Shown here in pieces: positions 33,157-44,117 of a DNA stretch of 64,000 nucleotides. Numbering within the stretch: position 1 is the stretch's first letter; each line of letters begins with the position of its first letter. The notes under the pieces were generated by a model that did not search any database, was not told where the DNA came from, and saw only the letters and a program-made list of their open reading frames with translations. Position numbers and translations under genes: made by a program. The stretch is taken from positions 20,512 through 84,511 of the forward strand of contig JAJGOT010001070.1 of assembly GCA_022457155.1 (NCBI GenBank). Direction: 5' to 3'. This stretch comes from Cladopsammia gracilis. Taxonomy: Eukaryota; Cnidaria; Anthozoa; Scleractinia; Dendrophylliidae.

Positions 33157-33256
33157 AGATATGATTCCCTGGCTTTACGTATCGAGTCACGGGAAGTGTG
33201 AATAGTTTCTGAAGGACTTCCCGTGACTCGATACGTAAAGCCAGGGAATCATATCT
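33157..33256. repeat. Perfect hairpin with 41-bp arms
   Basis: Arms 33157-33197 and 33216-33256 are exact complements (starting AGATATGATTCCCTGGC) around an 18-nt loop. No copy elsewhere in the window; the ATTCCCTGG core resembles the end of the TTAA element at 62197. Confidence 0.85.
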
Positions 33257-34060
33257 TTAATATTGCGTTAGCGAGCGGGCAGCACACTATTCCCGCCACT
33301 TTCGCGATGATAGTTGATTGAAAAGTCGATCTTTTGGAGTGACTTTGTCGCGATGGACGAATTTTACGAGACAGCATACCTACTGGTCAGCGGAATCCAA
33401 CAATTCATTATGCGCCAATTCGAGCATAACGTCTTTTCACACGTCGCGAGAAGATAGGTTTGAAAGTTTATCATGCATAATTCTGTTTTTTCCGCCCGTG
33501 AAAGTATTCATCAAGGTATTTATCGTTTCAATGATATTTCTAGAGGAAGACAGTGTGTTTTTATGAGTCTTTCAGCTTTGTTATGGGCTAATTCGTGCGA
33601 TATTTCTACGTGGAACTCTAATACTATCGACTGAATTATAATCGAAGGCGATGCTATGTAACTAAAAGCTTTTGAAGACCGCTCTATACCCGATGCAGAG
33701 ACGATTTCCTTGAACTACTTGCCTGATCAAGTCCTCTTTCCAATGTATACTCAAGCTAATGACTTTTGTCTAAATAAAAAACAAACGTTATTTTAACATT
33801 GAAAAGAAAGCACATTGAATGATTTAAAGTCGAATTTATCAAGGTCTTCAGTTCCGTATACTTTTTTTTATTGATTGTTGTAAAGAATAATGAAAACTTA
33901 ACAAGGCTTTATAATGCCACATTTCAAACAGCTACTTAGCATTGAACATTTTAACATTGTTGGATATTTTATACATTTATGTTTCAGTTTTAAAAGGATG
34001 AGAACTCTAGAAGTTATATCTATTTTCACATTGAACAGCAAGCATATTGAATGATTTATA
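33257..34060. other. Non-coding, no recognised gene
   Basis: AT-rich with short ORFs only (for example 33318-33566). AACATTGAAAAGAAAGCACATTGAATGATTTA-like sequence at 33800 and 34030 is a weak direct repeat. Confidence 0.35.
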
Positions 34061-34609
34061 GAGCGTTTTCACATGACGTCATAAAAATTCAAAAATCTAA
34101 AGTATACATCCTACAAAGCTGTTTCTAACGTGGTATATGGATACCAGTGTTATAATCTTTGACAAAAAGTTTCAGGTTTTAACGATGTTTTGCTTCCGAT
34201 TTATAAAGGTTTTAAACGTGTCACGCAATCCGTCACGCTATTTCAAATAAGCTGTGAAAATCAACAAAATTGAACCAGTTGAAAGTTATTTTTGAATTAT
34301 AGATGCTTATGAGCCGATTTAATGGCACTTATAGTGAATACAATATTTTGTGATGAGATTTTTGGTGTAATTAAGGCTTTGAATTTTTGGCCGCCATGTT
34401 GGTGTACCAAAGTGGTACACCAAGATGGCCGCTCCATACATTTCTTACTAAAAATGTCCAACACTCGTTCGCCTATAACTCTTGAACTAAATGCTCTTGC
34501 GCTTCAAAATTTGGCCCAGATGTGTAGTTTTACACTCTCTACAATTCCATAAACATTTTGGAATCGAAAACTGCTTCTGAATTTTGAAATGACGTCAGTG
34601 AAAACGCTC
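34061..34609. mobile_element. 549-bp TA-flanked inverted-repeat element
   Basis: Termini GAGCGTTTTCAC (34061) and GTGAAAACGCTC (34609) with TGACGTCA just inside. TA flanks both ends (34059-34060, 34610-34611). The centre (34389-34431) is a palindrome of GGCCGCCATGTTGGTGTACC and its near complement. There is no transposase. The TA target suggests Tc1/mariner-type mobilisation. Confidence 0.75.
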
Positions 34610-34654
34610 TATAGTCAAATTCTCTATTTTCGAATTGCCCATAATACACTTTGT

Positions 34655-34761
34655 TTGCCCCCCAAATTTTGCATCAACTATTGTTTGTAAATGCTCTTGG
34701 GAGGACTGCATATTCCCAAGAGCATTTCAAAACAATAGTTTATGCAAAATTTGGGGGGCAA
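34655..34761. repeat. Hairpin with arms of about 48 bp
   Basis: TTGCCCCCCAAATTTTGCAT at the left pairs with the inverted copy ending 34761; the arms differ by a few single-base changes. The loop is about 10 nt. Confidence 0.75.
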
Positions 34762-34824
34762 GGATCCAGCGTGCAAGCAGCGGGATTCTCGTATACGGTT
34801 TCTTGCCATTTAACCAGTTACATG

Positions 34825-37107
34825 ACAACACTCTGGTAATTCTCCTACTACCTGTAAGCACATTTAAATGTTTTTCTATTTTTATTATGTCATAAAACAA
34901 ATGGTAAACGGCTCAGCGTGTACTATTGAGTTATGAATGCACTTGAGAGGTTTGCTAGGCACTCAAGTTGCTTAGCAGCCTTCCGCGTGCATCCATAACT
35001 CGTGTAGTACAATAAGACAACATAACCAACTATTTTGCAACCCAAAAAAACGCAAAAATTGGCGGGAACTCTCCGATACCCGCCGTTTTGAAAGAAGGAT
35101 AAAATGGTAAATTATTTACTTATTTACGTTTTTTAGCCTCCGGGAGTGGTTTATTTACGGTTAAATAGCGTTTATTTGCTAAAATGACGTAATGAAGACG
35201 TCATTATGATGTCAGCAAAATATTTTGATGAATTCTTACTCGTGGTCACTCGTAGTCACTCGTGGTCACTCGTGGTTATGAATTCGTGGTCACTCGTGGT
35301 CATTCGTGGTCACTCGTGTGTACTTTTAGACACGATCGTTTTTATATCATGTTGAATTAAATCTTTTTAAAACTAAAATTGACTTTGAAATTTGTTGCTT
35401 TAAAATGTTTACTATTTCTTAATGGTAAAATTATTCGGAATACAGTCGTAATTTAAAAAACAATGATAACGGCTTTTGTTTAATTGACGTCCACCAAACT
35501 CAAGTTTGACCTTCGTGGATGAACAGCGATGTGTCGCGTGTTAATTGTAACCGCTGTAATTGAATAAAAAGCGTTCTTGGCAGGGAAGCGTCAGAACAAA
35601 ATATAAACTTGCGTCAGAATGTGTGCGTGAGGTTGAAGTGAATGTGTGCGTGAGGTCGAAGTGAATGTGTGCGTGAGGTCGAAGTGAATGTGTGCATGAG
35701 GTCGAAGTGTATGTGTGCGTGAGGTCAAAGTGATGGTGTGCATGGGTTCGAAGTGAATGTGTGTGCGAGTTGGAAGTGTATGTGTGCGTGAGGTCAAAGT
35801 GATGGTGTGCATGGGTTCGAAGTGAATGTGTGCGCGAGTTGGAAGTGTATGTGTGCGTGAGGTGCCCCGTGCAAGCGTACGTCAATGCAAGAAACGTTAT
35901 TTCCACATCAAACGAAAAAAAAGAAGGAAAAATAATCAAACAAAGAAAAGAGAGGAAAAATAAATTTGTAAACATTCGATTTCAAGGTAAATGTATATAT
36001 AATATGAAACCATTAAAAGTTTGTTTAATATGTTTCAAATAAGTACATATAGTCATTCGTTTCGTTGGTAAAGTTATCAAAATCTTTGTATGGTTTTTAA
36101 TATGCTTCATAGCTGATAACGCAAATGGAAAATGGCTGAAGGAATTGAATAATAACTTTACAATGTAAAGCCCCATTTTTATAAGAACAAGATCAGCATG
36201 GAAATTGTAACATGTTCTTATAAAATGGAAAAAAAATGTCATAATTACAAAACATGTAAGTTTATGTTTGCTGTCAGCTAACTACATAACTCTATCAGCT
36301 GTCAAGCTGTCTTATTGATTGTGTTCATTTGTTATTATAATTATCTATTTTATTTTCCTAAAATTTGCTAATTATACCTCTAGCAACATGTTTTGGATAG
36401 TATTACTAAATAAAAATTTAAGAACATTTTGAGGCTGATTTGTCACTAAGCACCCGATAAATAAGTCCTCAATCAGCCTGACCTCCGAAATCGTGTGTTC
36501 TTATATGCGGGTGTTTACTGTATATAATACCCTACCGATAGTTAACTAACACATTAAATAATTCCTATGTCTTCAATTTCTGAAAACAGCAAAGTACGAT
36601 TGAGCATAATTTAACATGTTTGCATGACTACATACATCAAGAAAAATTCTGACGTCAACAGAAACGTCATATCTCCATAAATATATATAACTGAAAGAGT
36701 TAAACAGGCTAGGTCTCGAGTAGTCTACTGTGAAACTTACATAGATGTTATTGGACTAACGTGAGATCCGTATTGGGAAAATATTGGTCGAGTTCTTTTT
36801 ATGCAAGTTTATGTTAATTAAGCATATACACTTGAATTTTTCAGGCCACCAAAGTGTCCACCAGACATAGGAAAAAATGTTTCTATTTAATAGAACACGG
36901 TGAATTAATCGAAATGAGTTTGTGAGCGGTCCATCTAGGCGGTCAGTATTGTAATATCCGGACTCCTCTGGGAACCAATCAGAATGCTCCTTTTCATCAT
37001 GGGATAGTAAAACGTAATATGTCTTTAGGTACCGATATATAGTAATTCAAATAAAGAAAGACACACTTCAATTTACGGTCAAATCACAAAACAAAATCTT
37101 CTCTGTT
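34825..37107. repeat. Segmental duplication, right part (copy 1)
   Basis: Aligned with 61095-64000, beginning CTGGTAATTCTCCTACTACC. It contains the inverted arm 35030-35540, the 23-bp minisatellite (35621-35866) and an AT-rich tail that leads straight into the 3' end of GPCR copy 3. No gene is supported; the 144-residue frame at 35541-35975 is produced by the minisatellite. Confidence 0.75.
35621..35866. repeat. 23-bp minisatellite with 69-bp higher-order unit
   Basis: Units of 23 bp start GTGTGCGTGAGG at 35621, 35644, 35667 and 35690. From about 35713 three variant units (ending GTGATG, GTGAAT and GTGTAT) alternate, giving a 69-bp higher-order period repeated twice. Because 23 is not a multiple of 3, all frames of one strand cycle through the same 23-residue peptide pattern, which keeps a long frame open without coding need. 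Confidence 0.85.
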
Positions 37108-37119
37108 TGCTTAAACTGT

Positions 37120-38516
37120 TTATTCCTGCGCAATATTTTTGAAATCGAGAGTGATCACAGTCTCACGTGACTTGCTCATCTCAGCTCTGACGCGTTTACT
37201 GAACTTCGACCTAGGCTCAGGCTCCTCTCTGCCGCAGCGCAGGACAATCTTGAGCGCCTGACGATATTTAGGGATTCGCCACGCGTACACAAACGGGTCA
37301 AGCAGGAATTTCAGGTGAAGCAAGTTTTCAACCATGAGGCTAGTGATTAAAAAGTTTGGACTGGTTGGGTCCTCATTGGAGTACAAACGTACAATCCACA
37401 ACATGGCGAGGGGCTGAGAGCAAAAGAAAAAAATGAAAACTAGAAAAATGTTGACTGTGATAAATTTCCGTTCCACGCCCATTGGACGTACTCTTTTAGT
37501 TGCAACTTCAGCGTGTTTGTCTTCTTGAAGACTTCTCGAAACGGCCATTTTCCTCTTAAAAGCAAATAACAAAAGAATGTAGAAGATGATGATGAGATAT
37601 GTTAAAAATAGGGAATGAAATATGCTGTCAATCTTGATTTGGACGTCTATAGGAACTCCCATCTTGGACAACAAGCTGAACAATATGGCGTACACGTAAA
37701 TGGCCAATACGCAGATGACCACGCGCGTTTTCGTCGCCTTTCGCGCGTAGTTCAGAGGAGAAATCACAACAACATACAGCTATTTCAATATAGGTTGTCG
37801 GATGAGAGCTTCAAGCGTACGCAAGAGACCGCAAGTTACTATGGGTAGTTGTAAATTGGTCTTAGCTTAAGTTTGCGGTTTTTGCGTTTGAAGTGCGATG
37901 AGTAAGGTGGATGTTAGCACCATAAATTTTTGCCTTCGCTGTATGAACGAGGCATTTTAATTTGCTTTCGTCAATTTATCGTATTCATAAAAATCCCAAA
38001 GGACCTTGCGGTCTCGTTGCGTACGCTTGAAGCTATCATCCGACAACCTAAATTGAAATAGCTGTATTGGGTGATGGTGAATGCGAGAACGATGAAAAAG
38101 GAACAATTCATAGCAACCAATGAAATATATTGGCTAACGCTGGAAGAAGTTTTGCATGTATTAGCAGTGTCGCGGTGCTTGATATACATCATTATAAAAC
38201 ATGTAGCGTACATAGGTTCGTGTGTAATGGCCGTCAAAATGTCGACCGTCGCAAGACCTACCAGGAAATAAGTTGTAGCGTTCCTGAAGATCTTTAAAGG
38301 GTCGAAGAAATACACCAGCAGCAACAAGCCGTTTGCGATGATGGTTATGAACGAAACGATGATTATGTAGATGGCGGAGCCAAAAGCGAACTTATAGAAC
38401 TCGTCGTAAGGGTTGGACTTGAGATTCATTGCTGGCTGTGAACATGAGGAATTAAAAGTGATATTTGTTGTTAAGTTAACGTTGCAGTCCCAATTTGATA
38501 CTGAATCCAAATCCAT
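37120..38516 (-). pseudogene. Class A GPCR copy 3, split by a 288-bp element
   Basis: The 5' part starts at ATG 38516 (MDLDSVSNWDCNVN) and runs through TM1-TM3 to ITQY. The 3' part from about 37774 runs from VISPLNYARK after TM3 to a stop at 37120-37122. The element at 37777-38064 plus its TA duplication (290 bp in all) separates them. The two parts lie in the frame expected if those 290 bp were absent, and no other disabling change is seen, so the insertion alone inactivated the gene. The tail (YRQALKIVLRCGREEPEPRS) is like copy 2, while the N-terminus is like copy 1. Confidence 0.9.
37777..38064. mobile_element. 288-bp element with ~60-bp inverted termini, TA duplication
   Basis: The termini begin CAGCTATTTCAAT and continue as inverted repeats for about 60 bp (to GAGACCGCAAG) with few mismatches. 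TA flanks both ends (37775-37776, 38065-38066), and intact GPCR copies show the unoccupied site. Size, ends and target fit a Tc1/mariner-type non-autonomous element. Confidence 0.88.
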
Positions 38517-39514
38517 TTCTTTGGCTTTTGGGTTGCTGTTTGAACACTAATCAGAATTGCTTGTTTTTCCGGTTTGCAAGTTATGATATTTAATATTGAT
38601 AGTTGTGATATTTAAAACTTACAACGTTTAAATAATTAAAGTTAAGGGAATTAACAAGCTAACATGACCCCCACTGCTCGCCATTATAATCCGTTATTAA
38701 ATGTCAAATGAAAAAAAATATTAATTACTTTTTTTACTTTTACAATTTTTCTACTATTTTTTTACATCAGTTGTACTCATATGATAAAACTAAAGCGTTT
38801 GGCAGTTCGCTGTCAGGTTCGATTTCGAGTTTTGTGTGATATTTGCTTTATATTATATATAATGTACAATTGAGCAGGCTTCGGTCATTTTTTAAAATCC
38901 GTTCAGTTCTATACATAATTAAATAATTATCAGTAGAATACTAATTTCACATTTAAATTGCACAAACCTGAAACATTCGCTGCGGGGAAAGGATAAGCAG
39001 ACCGTGAGGCGTCTGTGTTCTGAGCGTCCTTCAAATAATTTATCGCGTTCGAAGAACGCAATTCTAATTTGGTTCGTGTTGGTTGTCCTGTGGTTTACAA
39101 GCAGTAAAATTTGAGATTTTTTGGTAGATTGTCTTCCAAATGGCCGCCCCTATTGTTTTTTTTTTTCAGGGGCTCGTTTCCGCCGGAAAGTTCCTTCGAA
39201 CGCGTCTCCATGATCTCCGATTACTGCTAGTTATAATAAAAGAAGGTAGTAAAAAGTAGACATTCGATTGGAGATGGGATGCATATAAAGATATGAAAAT
39301 ACAATTTCAATTAAATTGTTAGAACATTATGGAATATCCAGTTTGCAAATAAATTGAAAGTCAATGGAGTTTTACTGAGGTCTTAAATTAGCCTGGAGGT
39401 TTCGTTAAAGGTTTGCCATGCTTTGTTAAAAGTTAACAAAAACAGAATAACCGCAGGAGGGTAAAAGAGTTGTAAAAGTACTCTGCAGTGGTATTACATT
39501 GCTTGAAAGCTTAA
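38517..39514. other. GPCR copy 3 upstream region and a shared 190-bp repeat
   Basis: The first 120 bp match the upstream region of GPCR copy 1. 39036-39230 (TTATCGCGTTC to TTACTGCTAG) recurs at 56363-56548. No ORF. Confidence 0.55.
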
Positions 39515-40577
39515 GGTGGCCGCGGCTATTTAATGGCGCGGAGGTTCCCTTTTATAAATCGAATTTTCGGCATGTAAGCGTAAACCGATTTTTGTAAGTT
39601 TTGATAGAGCGATAAAGGAGTCTTCAAATTATACAGGAAGTTAAATTTTAGTGCATATAAGATAAGCGATTAAAAGTTACAAGAATTTTAGAAAACCCCG
39701 TTTTTAAAGAAAACGCGAATATTTTCATAAAACGACGACAGATTTTTTTTCTAATTAAGCTCAATAAGTTCCAATACTTCAAGATTTACTTGAGCAATTT
39801 TCCATAAAATCGGCTGGACAGAAATTACTGCACAGTCGAATGCTAAATTTAAGCTTCCAAATGTCATGCTCGCGTATTTGCCTCAGCTGTTTCAAGAAAT
39901 TCAAGTTTGTTCGACTCGGCTAAGAATTAGGCGATATCACGCGCGCTTTTGTGCTATAATAGTTAATTATCATACTTAAAAATACCAGAAAACAAATCGG
40001 TAGTTTTTTCACGAGTCGAACAAACTTGAATTTCTTGAAATTCATAAATTATGCACTATAAACATCTTGTTCTTTCTTTGCTTATAGTTTTTGCTTGGAG
40101 CTTCCGATCTTTTCCGGTTATTCAACACAGTTTTCGGTTGTATCAAGCTTTCAAGTGATAGGGTGCGATTGTAGCCAAATTTTAGCGTTCTTGCAACAGC
40201 TGAGGCAAATGCGCAAGCATAACATTTGGAAACTTAAATTCAGCATTCGACTGTGCAGTAATTTCTGTCCAGCCGAATTTGTGGAAAATTGCTCACAGTA
40301 AAGCTTGAAGTCTTGGAACTTATTGAGCTAATTAAATTGGAAAAAAATCTGTCGTCGTTTTATGGAAATATACGTGTTTTCTTCAAAAACGGGGTTTTCT
40401 AAAAACGGTTGTAACTTTTAATCGATTATCTTTTATGCACTAAAATTTAAAGTCCTGTATAATTTGAAGACTCCTTTATCGGCCTACCAAAACTTACAAA
40501 AATCGGTTTACGCTTACATGTCGAAAATTCGATTTACAAAAGGGAGCCTCCGCGCCATTAAATAGCCGCGGGCCACC
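39515..40577. mobile_element. 1063-bp foldback element with TTAA duplication
   Basis: Inverted arms of about 380 bp (39515-39893 and 40196-40577) begin GGTGGCCGCGG and CCGCGGGCC..; TTAA flanks both sides (39511-39514, 40578-40581). The centre contains a smaller inverted element (about 39890-40040) with TTTCAAGAAATTCAAG ends, the same sequence found as a fragment at 7213-7345. No transposase; TTAA suggests piggyBac-type mobilisation. Confidence 0.82.
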
Positions 40578-40764
40578 TTAAATGAATTGTAATTTTATCC
40601 CGGCTAAGAAGAATCTTTATTGTTAAACTTACAACATCTAAGAAGCAGACTGCGACTGAATATATTTTTAACATGTTTACGGTAGCAATTTTATATCCAA
40701 GAGAAAACAAATGATTAATGTGATTTGGCCTCCCTTAAAATACGCTCTAGGATTACGATAATAT

Positions 40765-41770
40765 ATGTAGATAGGCAGAGCCTATATAACAGCGTAGCTT
40801 AACTAAAGTGAAACTTAACTAAGGTGAAAGGTCGTAAGCACAAGAATTTAGGCCTACGGCAAACGTCGAACTTCACATGTGCCGAATCTAATGCAAATGA
40901 GCAAAATCTATTGTTACGTTCTTGCTCATTTGAATTAGATTCGGCACATGTTAGGCCCGGTTCAAACGTCGATCTTCACATGCGCCGAACCTAATGCAAA
41001 TGAGAAAAATCTATTGTTCTTGCTCATTTGCATTAGATTCGGCACATGTGAAGTTCGACGTTTGCCCTAGGCCTAAGATTGACGACAGGGCTATTTTTCA
41101 ATTTTAGCAATTCTCAAAAAACAGTATTACCCGACCGTCTGCACAGTACATTTAGACCGTAGAAAAGTTCACAAAAACAACTTTTCTCCGTCTAGAATTA
41201 CAGGTACGACTACTTTCCGAATAAAATACAGTTTTTGTTTGTCAAAAATTGCCCGAGAAACTGATTTGGAAATCAAAATTGAAAAAATACACAAACATAT
41301 TTGCATATTAAAGGAGACGAGAATGAAGACAGAAAATCTAAGTCTTGTTTTGTTTACATAAAATCGCTTTTCAATCTATGTAACGAATGAACAAGCACAT
41401 AAAATTGGACAACACAATCTTCTTTCGAAAAATTCTATTCAAATCTTCATTAGTTTGTTTAAAAGTAAAACACGTACGATTTACAGCGCATCAAGGCAGA
41501 GCTGTCCTTGATGAAATTCAAGATAACAACACGACTTAATTTGAGCACGTGTCATAAACACGTCTCCAAAACACAAAGGAAAAGGCAATCAAAAATTGAT
41601 ATCAACATAAATTCCCATCGAAAATGTGATTTATTTTACCTTTAAGTCAGTGGACTGCTTGGGAATTCATTAAAACTCCGCTTCTTCGGTTCTGAAATCC
41701 GTAATAAAAACAAGGCATCTCCCCGCATTGCTCCTGCATTGATAAAAACGTACGAGGGTTCCTCGAAGTT
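40765..41770 (-). mobile_element. Dispersed GCGGAGC element, copy 3 (inverted, 5'-truncated)
   Basis: Reverse complement of the 3' two thirds of the 21813 family, from ATAGGCAGAGCC at 40772 to CGTACGAGGGTTCCTCG at 41768. It is interrupted by a double hairpin (40853-41066). Confidence 0.65.
40853..41066. repeat. Two tandem hairpins of one inverted-repeat unit
   Basis: AACGTCGAACTTCACATG..GCCGAATCTAATGC folds with its inverted copy at about 40925-40955, and the same unit is repeated as a second hairpin at 40964-41066. The outer ends GGCAAACGTCGAAC and GTTCGACGTTTGCC also pair, so the whole can fold at two levels. Confidence 0.75.
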
Positions 41771-42112
41771 TGTTTAACATGTCTAAAATATCATTCCTTT
41801 AAATAGTCATTCGTTTGGTTAGTAAAGTCCTCATTATCTTTTTATGTATTTTATAGTCCTTTATAGCTGACAATGAAAATGGAAAATGGCTGAAAGAATC
41901 AATAATGAATTTACAATATAATATATAATGCCCTACCGATAGTTAAATAAATAACGGAAGGCACGACACACATTTTAAAAATAATTCCTAGTAAACAAAA
42001 AAGTACGATTCAGAGCATAATTTAACATGTTTACAGGACTTTATACATCCAGACATATTCAGAAGTCAACAGAAAAGTCATACCTCCATGTACAGCTGAT
42101 TGAAACAACGTT

Positions 42113-43000
42113 GTAAGGTGTAAAGTGTAAAAACATGACAATACGACCGAAAAGTTTTCTGAAAAGTAGAGAAACCTTCTTTTTGTTCTCAAATTATTAT
42201 ACGTATTATTAATGACACAGTATGCACAATCCTCTGAAACTTTTAGGAAGGAATGGATCTTAAATACTGATAAATAAAATGTTAACAAGCCTTATTTGTC
42301 TTGCTCCCAGAATTCCTCTGGTCGTCTATTGTTTATGCTTCCCCTCGCCCGCGCCGCACACCCCCCCCCCCCCCCCCCCCCCCTTCGACAACGTTTTTTT
42401 CAGTTAGGTGGTTAGGTGTATACATAATTGAAAATATTAATATATAAAGATTGCCAAATAGGCACTGCACCCTCCAAACGAAGTCTTAAGAAATATACTT
42501 AAAATTAGATTATGAGCTCGAGATTTCTATCGCGTGATAGTTGATGAGGGCGAAGCCCGAATCAACTATCGCGCGATAGAAATCAAGAGCGAAGATCTAA
42601 TTGTTTTGGTATAAATCTACTAGACTTTCAAAACTTAACAAAAAATACTCTTCATAGACGCGGCTTCGAAAACGCGAAGAAGCGGACGCCAATAGACTAC
42701 TCACTCTACATACTTTCTACAACAGAATAGATAGCGAGTAGCCTAGCCAATATGAGAACAGCATGTGATAGAAGGCTAGTATATTTATACTATTGCACAC
42801 AGAGGGCGCCACGCTAATCCGTGGCAGGCATCACAAAGTATCCTTATCTATAAAAATTCACCAAAACGCACTAAATTATGTCATATATGAAGTAATATGA
42901 AAATGACAAACAACTCTGTCAAATATGAAGTATTTGTTAAACAATACTCGCGTGCAATCCTTGACATAAGTGGCCAATAAAGACAGGCACTCACAATTCT
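42113..43000. repeat. Duplicated 3' flank, partner of 7346-8069
   Basis: Contains the poly-C run 42361-42383, the GATAGTTGAT palindrome at 42536-42571 and the empty site (AT, 42996-42997) of the 266-bp element at 8070. No gene. Confidence 0.75.
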
Positions 43001-43006
43001 GGTTGC

Positions 43007-44117
43007 TTAAACTGTTTGTTCCTGTGGTATATTATTACATTCGAGAGTGATCGCATTGTCACGTGACTTGCTCATCTCAGCCATAACCCGATTACTGAAC
43101 GGTGACCTACCGGTAATGACGATGTTAAGCGCCTGACGATATTTAGGGATTCGCCATGCATACACAAACGGGTCAAGCAGGAATTTCAGGTAAAGCAGGT
43201 TATCCACCATAAGATTAACAATAAGAACGTTTGGACTTTTAGAGTTCTCTTTGGAGAATATGGCATACACGTAGATGGCCAGTATGCAAACAAACCCACA
43301 ACATGGCAGCTGGCTGAGAACAAAAGAACAAGATGGCGATCAGAAGAAAGTTAACGATAATAAACGAACGCTCAATGCCAACTTGTCTGTTATTTCTGCC
43401 TCCATCTTGAATGTTGTTGTCTTCACGAAGGTTTTTAGAAGCGGCCATTTCCTTCTTGAAAGCCAAGACGATTGTGGTGTGATAATTTAAGAACATAGAA
43501 TGAAATATGTTATCGATCTTTCGTAGGACGTTGATAGGAACCCCCATCTCAGGCAAAATGCTGAAGAATATGGCATACACGTAGATGGCCAGTATGCAAA
43601 CAAACACGCGCGTTTTCGTCACCTCTCGCGCGTGGTTCAGAGGAGAAATGACAACAATGTATTGTGTGATGGTAAATGCAAGCACGATAAGAAACGAAGC
43701 ATTCATGGCAGCTACCGAGATCGACTGCCCAGCATTCAAAAGAGGTGGACAAGTAGTAGCAGTGTCACGATGCTTAGTATACATCATTATGAAACACGTA
43801 GCGTACAAAGGTTCTTGTGTTGCGGCTGTTAAAATATCCACAATGGAAAGACCGATCAGGAAATAAGTTGTAGCGTTCCTGAAGATCTTCAAAGGGTCGA
43901 AGAAAAACACCAGGAGTAACAAGCCGTTTGCGATGACGGTTATGAACGAAACGATAATCATGTAGATGGCGGAGCCAAAAGCGAACTTGAAGAACTCCTC
44001 ATAAGGATTCACCATGGGCATTCTTGGCATTGGATGTTGCCGTGGAAATGTCGAACAATTCGCAGTGAAATTTGCTGTATAGTTGCAGTTAGGGACTGAT
44101 GTATTGATGAGGTCCAT
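43007..44117 (-). pseudogene. Class A GPCR copy 4, mosaic and disrupted
   Basis: The frame opens at ATG 44117. The N-terminus (MDLINTSVPNCNYTAN) and TM1-TM2 match copy 2. From about LYATCFIMMY through ITQYIVVISPLNHAREVTKTRV and the 3' end (NNIPQEQTV) it matches copy 1, as does the 3' flank. In TM5 a short deletion joins TTIV directly to LAFKKE. After TM6 a 41-bp stretch (43255-43295), identical to 43565-43605 from TM4, replaces part of the third extracellular loop and shifts the frame; the C-terminal part resumes in a second frame ending at 43007-43009. It is therefore a non-functional hybrid. Confidence 0.88.

Noticed and set aside
35541..35975. 144-residue ORF with hydrophobic start and THTYTS repeats (also 61799-62143)
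   Set aside because: The repeat part is a 23-bp minisatellite open in all frames; the hydrophobic start arises from an AT-rich tract. No independent support for a gene.
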